In this document: positions 16,314 to 24,568 of the stretch, in pieces
Layout: each line of letters opens with the position of its first letter
Position numbering within the stretch: position 1 is the first letter of the stretch
From: Flavobacterium sp. ENC
Lineage (GTDB): Bacteria; Bacteroidota; Bacteroidia; Flavobacteriales; Flavobacteriaceae
Direction: 5' to 3'
NCBI RefSeq assembly: GCF_020991415.1
Contig: NZ_JAJMOY010000001.1
Coordinates: 124,001-188,000 of the forward strand
Length of the DNA: 64,000 nucleotides
The notes under the pieces: generated by a model
Seen by the model: only the letters and a program-made list of their open reading frames with translations
The model's database searches: none
Told to the model about the DNA's origin: nothing
Program-made: the position numbers and the translations under genes

Positions 16314-17180
16314 TTATTTTTTTGCTGACAAATAGACTCCGATCAAGATAATAAAGGCTCCGAAAAACTGTACCGGTGTCAGCATTTCATTGTCTAACAA
16401 TCCCCAGAAGAAAGCTACTATCGGAATCAGATAGGTTACCGATGTTGCAAAAACAGGCGACGACATTTGTATCAGTTTGAAGAAAATAACATTTGCGATT
16501 CCTGTTCCTAAAACCCCAAGGATCATCACAAATAAAATAGAATTTTGTGTGACTTCCAGATTTATACTGTGCGTAATATCTGTTGTACTTAAAATAAGTA
16601 AAGCAGGTAGAAGTAAAATAGCGAAATTTCCTGTTGTAATACTTAACGAATTTAAATCGGACAAATATTTCTTAATCAGATTGACATTCAAAGCATAACA
16701 AATTGTTGCAATAACCACCAGAATCACATAATAGTAATTTTGTCCGGGATGTGAAGAAGCACCACTCAAAACCAAAAGCAAACACCCAATTAATCCGATA
16801 AAAACTCCCAGAATTTGTCGTTTTTGAAATTGGATTCCAAAAGCAATTGTCCCAAGAACCAATGTATTTAAGGGCGTAAGCGAATTTAAAATCGCCACGA
16901 TAGAACTATCTACTTCCGTTTCTGCAATAGCAAAAAGATAGGCCGGCATAAAGGTTCCGAAAAGGGATGTTAAAGCAATAAATTTCCACTGATGGCGGGA
17001 AATCTTCTTTAGACTCTTAAATCCAACGATAAGCAAAAAAAGTGCTGCAAAAATAATACGGAAGGAACCCACCTGAATTGCGGTTAAGCCCACCAATCCT
17101 CTTTTGATTAAAATAAAAGAACTTCCCCAAATGAGCGAAAGCACAAATAAGTAAATCCACTTTAACTGTTTTGCATCCAT
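16314..17180 (-). CDS. EamA/DMT-family transporter
   Basis: The 288-residue protein has about ten hydrophobic helices arranged as two EamA repeats. The first repeat carries the typical WGSSFILIKRGL and the second GVLGTGIANVIFFKLI. Such drug/metabolite transporters sit in the inner membrane and usually export amino acids or metabolites. The substrate cannot be read from sequence. The protein ends with YLSAKK, with no extra domain. It diverges from the HMA lipoprotein gene with about 100 bases between them. Confidence 0.9.
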   Translation of the reverse strand: MDAKQLKWIYLFVLSLIWGSSFILIKRGLVGLTAIQVGSFRIIFAALFLLIVGFKSLKKISRHQWKFIALTSLFGTFMPAYLFAIAETEVDSSIVAILNSLTPLNTLVLGTIAFGIQFQKRQILGVFIGLIGCLLLVLSGASSHPGQNYYYVILVVIATICYALNVNLIKKYLSDLNSLSITTGNFAILLLPALLILSTTDITHSINLEVTQNSILFVMILGVLGTGIANVIFFKLIQMSSPVFATSVTYLIPIVAFFWGLLDNEMLTPVQFFGAFIILIGVYLSAKK

Positions 17181-17238
17181 AAATTGTATTTTACTGCAAA
17201 TTTGTACTATTTTTATGAACTGACCTTCGGTTTTTTAT

Positions 17239-17246
17239 TAATTTTG
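17239..17246 (+). promoter_or_regulatory. -7 element for the HMA lipoprotein gene
   Basis: TAATTTTG matches TAnnTTTG and lies 36 bases before the start codon. No clear TTTG was found at the -33 distance. Confidence 0.45.
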
Positions 17247-17282
17247 CACGAAAGGGTATTAGCAATTTAAAAATCATATATA

Positions 17283-17660
17283 ATGAAATTTACAAGAATC
17301 ATAGCTGTTGCGGCAATTGCAGGTTTAGTATTAGTGGGATGCAAAAAAACAGAAAGCGAAAAAATAATTCCACAGACAGCTGAAGTAAAAAAAACAAAAG
17401 AACCCGTAGTAATCGCGCCTGAAAATGTGCAGACAGCAAGCTTCACTATAGAAGGAATGACCTGTGCAGTGGGATGTGCAAAAACAATAGAAGAAGAATT
17501 ATCCAGTCTGGAAGGAGTTGAAAAAGCTGCCGTTGATTTTGACAAAAAAACAGCCACTGTCACTTTTGACAAAACCATTCAAAACCCTGAAAACCTAACA
17601 AAAACAGTTCAGGCTACCGGAGACGGAAAAACCTATAAAGTTTCGAATATGAAATCATAA
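17283..17660 (+). CDS. Heavy-metal-associated (HMA) domain lipoprotein
   Basis: The 125-residue protein starts with a lipoprotein signal (AGLVLVGC, Cys20) and a short charged linker. An HMA domain follows from about residue 50, with the metal loop GMTCAVGCAKT. The cysteines are spaced C-x3-C rather than the usual C-x2-C of copper chaperones. The domain otherwise follows the beta-alpha-beta-beta-alpha-beta pattern. It is probably a periplasmic or outer-membrane-anchored metal-binding or metal-sensing protein. It is transcribed alone and closed by a terminator at 17678-17710. Confidence 0.85.
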   Translation: MKFTRIIAVAAIAGLVLVGCKKTESEKIIPQTAEVKKTKEPVVIAPENVQTASFTIEGMTCAVGCAKTIEEELSSLEGVEKAAVDFDKKTATVTFDKTIQNPENLTKTVQATGDGKTYKVSNMKS

Positions 17661-17677
17661 GCAAAAACATTTTACAT

Positions 17678-17710
17678 AAAAAAAAGCGTCCTAATCGGGA
17701 CGCTTTTTTT
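17678..17710 (+). terminator. Intrinsic terminator of the HMA gene
   Basis: AAAAAAGCGTCC pairs with GGACGCTTTTTT around a short loop, with a T run after it. Confidence 0.85.
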
Positions 17711-17819
17711 ATGATTCGTTTTTAAAGAAAGAATATCCGGATGAATTAAAAAAACTGAAGATTATACTTTAAACTGAATTTTCATCATAAAAAACGACAC
17801 AATCACATCAGATTGTTTC

Positions 17820-17827
17820 TATATTTG
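17820..17827 (+). promoter_or_regulatory. -7 element for the 812-residue secreted repeat protein
   Basis: TATATTTG lies 22 bases before the start codon and matches TAnnTTTG exactly. The -33 element is not obvious. Confidence 0.5.
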
Positions 17828-17848
17828 TTTTAAAATCAAACCTTCTCT

Positions 17849-20287
17849 ATGAAAAGACTTCTACTTTTTATCTTTTGTATTTTCTTCTTAAATTTCACGT
17901 ATGCTCAGGACAGCTGGCAACCGATGAACACCAATGACCTGAATCGCAATGCTTTTTTAAAAGCTTCAAAAACACACTTGGCAATAGGCAAAAACAAACT
18001 GCCTTACGTAGCCTATAAAGATGATTGGGCTGATGGAAAAGGTACGGTGCAGAAATTTAACGGAGTATCCTGGGAACTGGTTGGAGTACAAGGATTTTCC
18101 CCGGGAACTGTAGATGATGTTTCCATTGCTGTAGATCAGAACAATATTCCATACGTTGCGTACAAAAACAATTTAAATTCTAAAATTATTGTTCAGAAAT
18201 TTAACGGCACCACCTGGACAAAAGTTGGTAATGAAGGTTTTTCTATAGGCTCTGCGGAATACATTTCTATCATTATAGACAAAAATAATATACCCTACGT
18301 GGCATATAGTGGCCGGAAAACAACCGATTATACCAACAAACTTACGGTACAAAAATACAATGGTACCGATTGGGAATTGGTAGGTTTAACCCGATTTTCT
18401 GAAGGAAGCAGCGATACGTATAGCAGTTCAATTGCCATAGACAATAACAATATCCCTTTCATAGCATATAAAAATAGCGGAGAAGCCGGCGGATATAAAA
18501 GCATTGTTCAGAAATTTAACGGAACTGGGTGGGAAACATTAGGAAGCCCCGGATTCTCAGAAGGCTTCGTCGGTACGGTCTCTTTGGCTCTGGACCACAA
18601 TAATGTTCCTTATGTCTCCTATCTGGATGTTGAAAATTCATATGGCAGCACCGTCCAGAAATTCAATGGTACAGCATGGGAATTAGTAGGGAAAGCAGGA
18701 TTTTCTGCAGGACAGGCAACAGAACCTGTCATTGCAATTGATAAAAATAATTTGCCCTATATAGCTTACAGAGACGAAGCAAACGCTTCAAAAATCAGGA
18801 TCGAAAAATTTAACGGAACTGACTGGAATCCCATAGGTACGCCCGGGCTTTCAGCCGGGGCGGTAAACTATGTCTCTATTGCAATCGATGATAGCGACTT
18901 ACCTTATGTCGTATATAAAGATGCAGGAAAGAATAACAACACTGTCGTAACGAAATTTAATGGTACAAACTGGGAGGAAGTTGGCCCGAGAGGAATTTCT
19001 GAAGAAGGACCTCTGGTAGAAATTATTTCAAGCGCGATAGACCACAATAATGTTACTTATGTCGCTTATTCAGATCCAAAAAATTTAGAGAAATGTACGG
19101 TTCAGAAATACAATGGAAAAACCTGGGAAATTGTTGGAAAAGTCGGTTTTTCTATCGGACAGGTTAATCTTATTTCTATAGCCATTGATAATAATAACGT
19201 ACCGTATGTTGCTTACAAAGAAGGTACATCGTATTCAAACGGAAAATGTACGGTTCAGAAATTTAACGGAACGTCATGGGAATTATTAGGAATTAAGGGA
19301 TTCTCACCAGAGCTTGCAGGAAATTTAAATATCGCTATTGACCATAATAACATACCTTATGTTGCTTACACGCAATTTATAAGCGCAGGTGTTTATGATG
19401 CGGTGGTTCAAAAGTTTAATGGTTCAACCTGGATACCGGTGGGAACTTTGGGCTATTCATCAGGAGCCTTTTCCGAAACATTTGTAAGTTCTATTGCTAT
19501 CGACAACAACAATATACCTTATGTATGCTTTTTAGACAGTCAGAATTTTGAGGATCGTGGTACCATTAAAAGATTTAAAAACAATTCGTGGGAAACATTG
19601 GGAACCGGAAAAAACTATTCTTTTCCCGGATACATTGCAATCGATTCTAATAATATTCCGTATGTGTTAAATGCTTCCAGCTCTTTGAGCGAATGGAATA
19701 CGATCCAGAAATTTAATGGAACTTCCTGGGAAATAGTTGGAAGTGCAGGTTTTTGCAAGGGCGAAGAAAAATCTATAGCCATAGACCACAATAATGTTCC
19801 CTATATATTCTATTGTGATCAGATGAATAACAGTAAAAAAAGTACCGTTCGAAAATTTAACGGGACATCCTGGGAATTGGTAGGAGCAGCTGAGTTTTCC
19901 CAAAATCCAATATACAGACCCCTGATCTTAATCAACAACAAAAATGTTCCAATAGTTATTTACTGCAGCAATAACGACAACAATGACAGCAGCAACAGTA
20001 TTTATGCAAAGTATTTTGGTGCCTCAAATACCCTTAGCACAAGTACACCAACAAAATCACCTTCGCAAAAAATTAATTTATTCCCAAATCCTGTCCGAAA
20101 TTCATTTTCTGTTTCGGGAGAAGAAACTGTTCTTGGATTAGAAATATTTGATTTATTAGGGAAATCCGTTTATAAATCATTCCTGGAAAGTGAAACTTAT
20201 AATATTGAATCTTTGCCGAAAGGAATTTACGTAATTAAGATACAGACAGAAAAAGGATCTTACACAATGAAGATAATTAAAGAATAA
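17849..20287 (+). CDS. Secreted protein of about 14 tandem repeats with a type IX secretion C-terminal signal
   Basis: The 812-residue protein has a signal peptide (about residues 1-20, ending YAQ). It then carries about 14 tandem units of roughly 45-50 residues up to residue about 730. Each unit has a core VQKFNGTxWELVG, then GFSxG, then SIAIDxNNxPYVAY. The pattern suggests a beta-propeller or other closed beta array, and fourteen units could make two seven-bladed propellers. The last 75 residues are a typical type A T9SS sorting domain (LFPNPVRN, then LPKGIYVIKI, then the end KIIKE). The protein is therefore exported through the type IX system and attached to or released from the surface. 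No catalytic motif is visible, so a binding or adhesive role is inferred. Confidence 0.88.
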   Translation: MKRLLLFIFCIFFLNFTYAQDSWQPMNTNDLNRNAFLKASKTHLAIGKNKLPYVAYKDDWADGKGTVQKFNGVSWELVGVQGFSPGTVDDVSIAVDQNNIPYVAYKNNLNSKIIVQKFNGTTWTKVGNEGFSIGSAEYISIIIDKNNIPYVAYSGRKTTDYTNKLTVQKYNGTDWELVGLTRFSEGSSDTYSSSIAIDNNNIPFIAYKNSGEAGGYKSIVQKFNGTGWETLGSPGFSEGFVGTVSLALDHNNVPYVSYLDVENSYGSTVQKFNGTAWELVGKAGFSAGQATEPVIAIDKNNLPYIAYRDEANASKIRIEKFNGTDWNPIGTPGLSAGAVNYVSIAIDDSDLPYVVYKDAGKNNNTVVTKFNGTNWEEVGPRGISEEGPLVEIISSAIDHNNVTYVAYSDPKNLEKCTVQKYNGKTWEIVGKVGFSIGQVNLISIAIDNNNVPYVAYKEGTSYSNGKCTVQKFNGTSWELLGIKGFSPELAGNLNIAIDHNNIPYVAYTQFISAGVYDAVVQKFNGSTWIPVGTLGYSSGAFSETFVSSIAIDNNNIPYVCFLDSQNFEDRGTIKRFKNNSWETLGTGKNYSFPGYIAIDSNNIPYVLNASSSLSEWNTIQKFNGTSWEIVGSAGFCKGEEKSIAIDHNNVPYIFYCDQMNNSKKSTVRKFNGTSWELVGAAEFSQNPIYRPLILINNKNVPIVIYCSNNDNNDSSNSIYAKYFGASNTLSTSTPTKSPSQKINLFPNPVRNSFSVSGEETVLGLEIFDLLGKSVYKSFLESETYNIESLPKGIYVIKIQTEKGSYTMKIIKE

Positions 20288-20300
20288 TTTCTTTTAATCA

Positions 20301-20337
20301 AAAAAAAAGCATTCACCACAAGATGAATGCTTTTTTT
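20301..20337. terminator. Bidirectional terminator between the T9SS cargo gene and gldD
   Basis: AAAAAAAGCATTCA pairs with TGAATGCTTTTTTT. T runs occur on both strands, and the flanking genes converge on it. Confidence 0.85.
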
Positions 20338-20343
20338 AAAATA

Positions 20344-20904
20344 TTATTTCCACTTCAGTGTTTCCATAAGCTGTCGCATATCATTTTTAATATAACTGGC
20401 CGCCGGCATAATAGAATCAAAGTTGGGCTTTGCATAAAAATAAACCGATCCGGTTATGAAATGTTTTGTACTGTCTGTCACATAAAATTGTGAATTTGTA
20501 GCCGCGTTTCCATCCACCTGGTAAAACATTCCGTATACTTTTTTTTCAGGGTTTAAATACGGCTGTTCTAAAATATCATCCGCTTTTATGACATGCTCGT
20601 AAGTTAGCTTCTGGGCATCTTTTAACAATTTCTCAATATTATTATTTACCGGTTTATATGTGAGATATATGGTGGCTTTCATTTTGGGATAAGTAATTGC
20701 AAACCCACAATTTTTTTCTCCTTTGATTACAGCACCTTCATTCATTTCGAAAGTAAACGGACAATTGTTTTCAAAATTTACATATTTTGCTTCCGGGTAA
20801 TCTAACCTCAAATAGCTTGATGGCTTAGGTAAGACTTCATTTTTACAACTTATAATTGTAAAAATCAGCAAAATTGTCAGTGTTGAAATTATTTTTTTAA
20901 GCAT
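20344..20904 (-). CDS. gldD: Gliding motility lipoprotein GldD
   Basis: The 186-residue protein begins with a lipoprotein signal (TIISCKNE, Cys20) and has the GldD family body (LRLDYPEAKYVNFENNCPF at the start, AASYIKNDMRQLMETLKWK at the end). In F. johnsoniae GldD is required for gliding and T9SS function, and loss gives non-motile, phage-resistant cells. The exact role is unresolved. It follows gldE with a single base between the stop and the start codon, in the order mutY-ssb-gldE-gldD known from F. johnsoniae, so translation is probably coupled. Confidence 0.95.
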   Translation of the reverse strand: MLKKIISTLTILLIFTIISCKNEVLPKPSSYLRLDYPEAKYVNFENNCPFTFEMNEGAVIKGEKNCGFAITYPKMKATIYLTYKPVNNNIEKLLKDAQKLTYEHVIKADDILEQPYLNPEKKVYGMFYQVDGNAATNSQFYVTDSTKHFITGSVYFYAKPNFDSIMPAASYIKNDMRQLMETLKWK

Positions 20905-20905
20905 T

Positions 20906-22201
20906 TTATTCTAATGTTACTTTTATTTGTTTTACCCGTTTTTTATCAACTGCTTCAATTGTAAAGACACAGTTTTCAAACGTTACTTTCTGATCTTTTT
21001 TAGGGAAGTTACCCAGGATTTCCAAAATAAAGCCTGCTAAGGTTTCCGCTTCGCCTTTTTGGGATTCAAAAACATCTTCATCGACTTCAACAATCCTGTA
21101 AAAATCTTTCATATTGATCTTTCCTTCAAACAGAAAGTTCTTTTCATCAATTTGTGAAAAATTTAAATTTTCATCGTCAAACTCATCACTGATATCCCCG
21201 ACAATTTCTTCAATAACGTCTTCTAAAGAAACCAGTCCGGATGTACCTCCGTATTCGTCCACCACAATGGCCAGATGGCTTTTGAGGCTCTGAAAATCTT
21301 TTAGCAAATTATCCAGTTTTTTATTCTCAGGGACAAAAAAAGCATCTCGTACCAGGGAGGTCCAGTCGAATTCTTTTTTATCGATATGAGGCAATAAATC
21401 CTTTACAAACAGTACACCTTCAATCTGATCGATATTGTCTTTGTAAACCGGAATTCTTGAAAATCCTTTTTCAATGATCTTCGGGCAAATCGCTTCAAAG
21501 GCTTCTGAAATTTCCAAAGCAAAAATATCAATCCTCGGACTCATCACCTGCTTGGTATCTGTATTTCCAAAAGAAACGATTCCTTCCAGTATTTTTTGTT
21601 CTTCGCTTGACGTTCCTTCAGAATCCGTAAGCTCCAGCGCCTGCGATAACTGATTGATCGAAAAATTGTTTTTTTGTTTCCCTAATTTATTTTGCAAATA
21701 TAAGGTAAGGCTTCGCATGGGCAAGCTGACAGGTGAAAGTAATTTATCAAGGACAGCAACGGGATAGGCCGACCACTTCGCAAATTTTATATTGTTTCGG
21801 CTGGCATACACTTTGGGCAAAACTTCTCCGAACAACAAAATTAAAAAAGTCACCAGAATTACTTCTAACATAAATTTAAAAGCAGGAGATTCTACGCCGG
21901 AGAAAATATTTTGTCCTATAAAGGAGAACAAAATAACCACACCTATATTAAGAAAGTTATTAGCGACTAATAGTGTTGCTAAAAGTTTTTTGGGTTTATC
22001 TAAAAGACTGGAAATGATTTTACCTTTTGAAAGGTCTTCCTGAAGAGTGTCGTCAATATCTTTTTGGGATAAAGAAAAAAGTGCCACTTCGGCACCTGAG
22101 ACAATTGCCGATAAAAACAGCAAAATAAATATTCCGACAAAACCAATTATTAAATTGATGTCAAAATTTGTACTAAAAAGTAAACTGGGCTCCGGGTCCA
22201 A
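20906..22201 (-). CDS. gldE: Gliding motility-associated protein GldE (CNNM/CorC-like)
   Basis: The 431-residue protein has an N-terminal CNNM (DUF21) membrane domain (about residues 18-190, with four hydrophobic spans). It continues with a CBS pair (about 205-330, containing MSPRIDIFAL and IVVDEYGGTSGLVSLEDVIEEIVGDI) and a C-terminal CorC_HlyC domain (to residue ~430). This is the CorC/magnesium-transport architecture, but the syntenic position next to gldD identifies GldE. In F. johnsoniae extra GldE partly compensates for certain gldD defects. The start codon is TTG, because no in-frame ATG precedes the membrane domain at a sensible place. Confidence 0.93.
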   Translation of the reverse strand: MDPEPSLLFSTNFDINLIIGFVGIFILLFLSAIVSGAEVALFSLSQKDIDDTLQEDLSKGKIISSLLDKPKKLLATLLVANNFLNIGVVILFSFIGQNIFSGVESPAFKFMLEVILVTFLILLFGEVLPKVYASRNNIKFAKWSAYPVAVLDKLLSPVSLPMRSLTLYLQNKLGKQKNNFSINQLSQALELTDSEGTSSEEQKILEGIVSFGNTDTKQVMSPRIDIFALEISEAFEAICPKIIEKGFSRIPVYKDNIDQIEGVLFVKDLLPHIDKKEFDWTSLVRDAFFVPENKKLDNLLKDFQSLKSHLAIVVDEYGGTSGLVSLEDVIEEIVGDISDEFDDENLNFSQIDEKNFLFEGKINMKDFYRIVEVDEDVFESQKGEAETLAGFILEILGNFPKKDQKVTFENCVFTIEAVDKKRVKQIKVTLE

Positions 22202-22224
22202 ACTGAAAAAAATTAGTTAAACAA

Positions 22225-22665
22225 TCAAAAAGGCAGGTCATTTATAGGCAAGTCCTCGTTAGTCGTGTCAAAGTTAGTGTTTTTTACGGATTCTGAATCG
22301 GTATTTGGTTTATGTAATGTAGTTTCTTTTTTGGTTGTCAGGAAAGTAAATTCTGTAACCTGAATTTCTGTAGTATATTTTGTCGTACCGTCTTCGGCTT
22401 GCCACTGACGGGATTTTATACGTCCTTCGATAAAAATCTTATCCCCTTTAGAAAGGTACTTTTCGCAAATTTCAGCTGCTTTATTGCGTACAACCAGGTT
22501 ATGCCATTCTGTTGACGTTATCTTTTCGTTTGTAGTTTTATTGATATAAACCTCATTTGTAGCCAACTGAAAACGTCCGATGCAGTTTCCTCCATCAAAA
22601 TAATGCATCTTAACATCATCGCCCAAATGGCCAATGAGCATCACTTTATTTAATGTTCCGTTCAT
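22225..22665 (-). CDS. ssb: Single-stranded DNA-binding protein
   Basis: I prefer the start at 22665 (MNGTLNKVMLIGHLGDDVKM), which is the canonical SSB N-terminus, giving 146 residues. An upstream ATG would add 11 atypical residues. The OB fold spans residues 4-105 and includes WHNLVVRNKAAEICEKYL and the KGDKIFIEGRI strand. The acidic C-terminal tip NDLPINDLPF is the protein-interaction tail. SSB protects ssDNA and recruits repair proteins. It lies between mutY and gldE in a compact minus-strand operon. Confidence 0.95.
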   Translation of the reverse strand: MNGTLNKVMLIGHLGDDVKMHYFDGGNCIGRFQLATNEVYINKTTNEKITSTEWHNLVVRNKAAEICEKYLSKGDKIFIEGRIKSRQWQAEDGTTKYTTEIQVTEFTFLTTKKETTLHKPNTDSESVKNTNFDTTNEDLPINDLPF

Positions 22666-22702
22666 GGTTTTTTTGTGGTATTTATCCCAAAGATACATTT
22701 TT

Positions 22703-23749
22703 TTAGCAATTTATTTCCTGCTTTTCAATAAAATTATATATTACAATTGGAAAAGGAAACGTTTTCAAATTGTTAGCATCGATCCCCTTTTCAATTATTT
22801 CTTCAATTTTAATTTTCCAAAACTGAATATGCAAATGCTGATGGGACAGTTTATGAATAACCGTCGCATGGCTGCATTCTTCTATACCTATAATTGTATA
22901 GGCGGAAAACAGCTCGTTTTCAACCGCTTTAGAAACAAAATCAAAGTCCGCAATCTCCTGAGTCTCTAAAAGGGGAAATTCATATAAATTATGCCAGATT
23001 CCTTTTGCTGTTCTTTTTTGAATTAAGGTATTCCCCAAAACATCTTCCAGAATCAAATAATTAAAAAACCGATTGGTGATTTTTGTCTTTTTGGATTTTA
23101 CCGGCAGGACATCTACTTTTTTCTTTTGCAGTGCCAGGCAACTGTCATTAAAAACACAAATAGTACAATTAGGACTTTTAGGCACGCATTGCAAAGCGCC
23201 AAACTCCATAATGGCCTGATTAAAAATTGCCGGGTTGTCTTTTGGCATTAATTCCGTGGCAAGTTCGGTAAACTCTTTTTTAGCTGCCGGCGATGCAATA
23301 TCCGATTCTATATCGAAATAACGGGAAAGCACCCGAAATACATTTCCATCCACAACAGGAACTGCTTCGTTATAAGAAAAAGAAGCAATTGCAGCTGCTG
23401 TATATTCACCAACACCTTTTAATTTTAATAACTCCTTATAAGAAGGCGGAAAAACACCATTCAACTCATTTGCTACATATTGAGCCGTTTTATGCAAATT
23501 TCTGGCCCTCGAATAGTACCCTAATCCCTGCCAAAGTTTCAAAACCTGCTCTTCGTCAGCATTTGCCAAATCAAATACAGTAGGAAATTCCTTGGTAAAT
23601 GAAAAAAAATAAGGCATTCCCTGCGCAACTCTTGTCTGTTGCAGCATAATTTCTGAGAGCCAAATTAGGTAAGGATTAGTCGTTTTTCGCCATGGCAAAT
23701 CACGTTTGTTTTGTAAATACCAATTTATCAATATGTTATGAAAATTCAT
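22703..23749 (-). CDS. mutY: A/G-specific adenine DNA glycosylase
   Basis: MutY removes adenine mispaired with 8-oxoguanine. The start at 23749 (MNFHNILINWYLQ) gives 348 residues; a longer frame adds seven doubtful ones. Features in order are the N-terminal RDLPWRKTTNPY, the catalytic-Glu helix WLSEIMLQQTRV, and the helix-hairpin-helix with catalytic Asp (LKGVGEYTAAAIASF, then VPVVDGNV). Next comes the [4Fe4S] ligand set C-x6-C-x2-C-x5-C in CVPKSPNCTICVFNDSC, and a C-terminal NUDIX-like 8-oxoG-recognition domain (from about residue 230). It heads the mutY-ssb-gldE-gldD order. Confidence 0.95.
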   Translation of the reverse strand: MNFHNILINWYLQNKRDLPWRKTTNPYLIWLSEIMLQQTRVAQGMPYFFSFTKEFPTVFDLANADEEQVLKLWQGLGYYSRARNLHKTAQYVANELNGVFPPSYKELLKLKGVGEYTAAAIASFSYNEAVPVVDGNVFRVLSRYFDIESDIASPAAKKEFTELATELMPKDNPAIFNQAIMEFGALQCVPKSPNCTICVFNDSCLALQKKKVDVLPVKSKKTKITNRFFNYLILEDVLGNTLIQKRTAKGIWHNLYEFPLLETQEIADFDFVSKAVENELFSAYTIIGIEECSHATVIHKLSHQHLHIQFWKIKIEEIIEKGIDANNLKTFPFPIVIYNFIEKQEINC

Positions 23750-23808
23750 CGCAAAATACTTAGAATACAAAAGTAAATGTTTATGTAATTAAAATTTAAC
23801 GAATTAGC

Positions 23809-23840
23809 TTGATTAATTATTTTTTTAATTCCTATATTTG
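23809..23840 (+). promoter_or_regulatory. Promoter for the HU gene
   Basis: TTG at 23809-23811 is followed after 21 bases by TATATTTG (23833-23840), close to the flavobacterial consensus. A 49-base 5' leader follows. Confidence 0.65.
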
Positions 23841-23889
23841 CAAACTCAAAAAAATAGTACACCATTTATAAAATTAAATAGGAAAGAAA

Positions 23890-24180
23890 ATGACGAAAGC
23901 AGATATCGTAGCGAAAATTTCAGAGAAACTAGGTCTTGAAAAAGGAGATGTTCAAGCAACAGTAGAAACTTTTATGGAAGAAGTTAAAACTTCATTAGAA
24001 ACTGGAGACAATGTTTACCTAAGAGGTTTTGGAAGTTTCATCGTAAAAACAAGAGCTGAAAAAACAGGTAGAAACATTTCTAAAAACACCACTATCAAAA
24101 TTCCAGCACACAACATTCCTGCTTTTAAACCTGCAAAAGTATTTGTAGAGGGAGTTAAAACAAACAACGAAGCAAAATAA
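23890..24180 (+). CDS. HU/IHF-family DNA-binding protein
   Basis: The 96-residue histone-like protein starts MTKADIVAKISEKLGLEKGDV and carries the beta-arm motif FGSFIVKTRAEKTGRNI and NIPAFKPAKVF, all standard for HU. It bends and compacts DNA as a dimer in the nucleoid. It is the first gene of a short unit with the 30-residue basic open frame at 24212, and RNase G/E lies beyond. Bacteroidota encode several HU paralogues, so a specific symbol is not given. Confidence 0.95.
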   Translation: MTKADIVAKISEKLGLEKGDVQATVETFMEEVKTSLETGDNVYLRGFGSFIVKTRAEKTGRNISKNTTIKIPAHNIPAFKPAKVFVEGVKTNNEAK

Positions 24181-24211
24181 TACTATTAATTAATCATAAA
24201 ATCGACACGAT

Positions 24212-24304
24212 ATGCCAAGTGGTAAAAAAAGAAAGAGACATAAGGTAGCTACTCACAAAAGAAAGAAAAGAGCGAGAGCTAACCGTCACAAAAAGAAAAA
24301 GTAG
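24212..24304 (+). CDS. 30-residue extremely basic microprotein, candidate ribosomal protein
   Basis: ATG at 24212 opens a 30-codon frame, MPSGKKRKRHKVATHKRKKR then ARANRHKKKK, ending in TAG. About two thirds of the residues are Lys, Arg or His. It starts 31 bases after the HU stop and ends inside a terminator, as a real last gene would. The composition and size resemble very small ribosomal proteins such as the bS22/mS38 (AURKAIP1/COX24) class. A novel small protein, bL38, has been reported from the F. johnsoniae ribosome, and I cannot compare sequences here. It may well be a ribosomal protein that gene finders miss for length. Confidence 0.7.
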   Translation: MPSGKKRKRHKVATHKRKKRARANRHKKKK

Positions 24305-24320
24305 TTTTAAACTACTTTTT
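24296..24320 (+). terminator. Terminator overlapping the microprotein stop
   Basis: AAAAAGTAG (including the TAG stop) pairs with CTACTTTTT across TTTTAAA, followed by further T residues. It ends the HU-microprotein unit. Confidence 0.75.
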
Positions 24321-24350
24321 TCTTTTTAAACGTTCATTGAAATTGGAATT

Positions 24351-24540
24351 TAGTCTCAGTGACCAGTCACAGTTTGCAGCGTAAAAACTGCCAGCTGATA
24401 CTGAAAACTGCTAACTAAAATCCCCCGGGTTCAATACCTGTTAAAAAATATTGTTTAATCCATCTGTAGATAAGATTTTAGATTTTGGATTTTAGATTTT
24501 AGATTTTTATAATCTATCTTCTTTTTTCTATATTCTATTT
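24351..24540. repeat. Word-like repeats (CAGTCTCAGT type, then ATTTTAGATTTTAG type)
   Basis: The first part (24351-24415) repeats words such as AGTCTCAGTGACCAGTCACAG and ACTGAAAACTG. The second (24474-24512) is a tandem of GATTTTAGATTTTGG-like units. The tract fills the gap before RNase G/E and contains no visible promoter or open frame. Confidence 0.6.
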
Positions 24541-24568
24541 TCTGAAAAAACAGATAAAAATTTACAGT

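Noticed and set aside
17849..20287. CRISPR-like periodic DNA
   Set aside because: The periodicity is protein-coding: about 45-50-residue units in one open frame with diverged codons.
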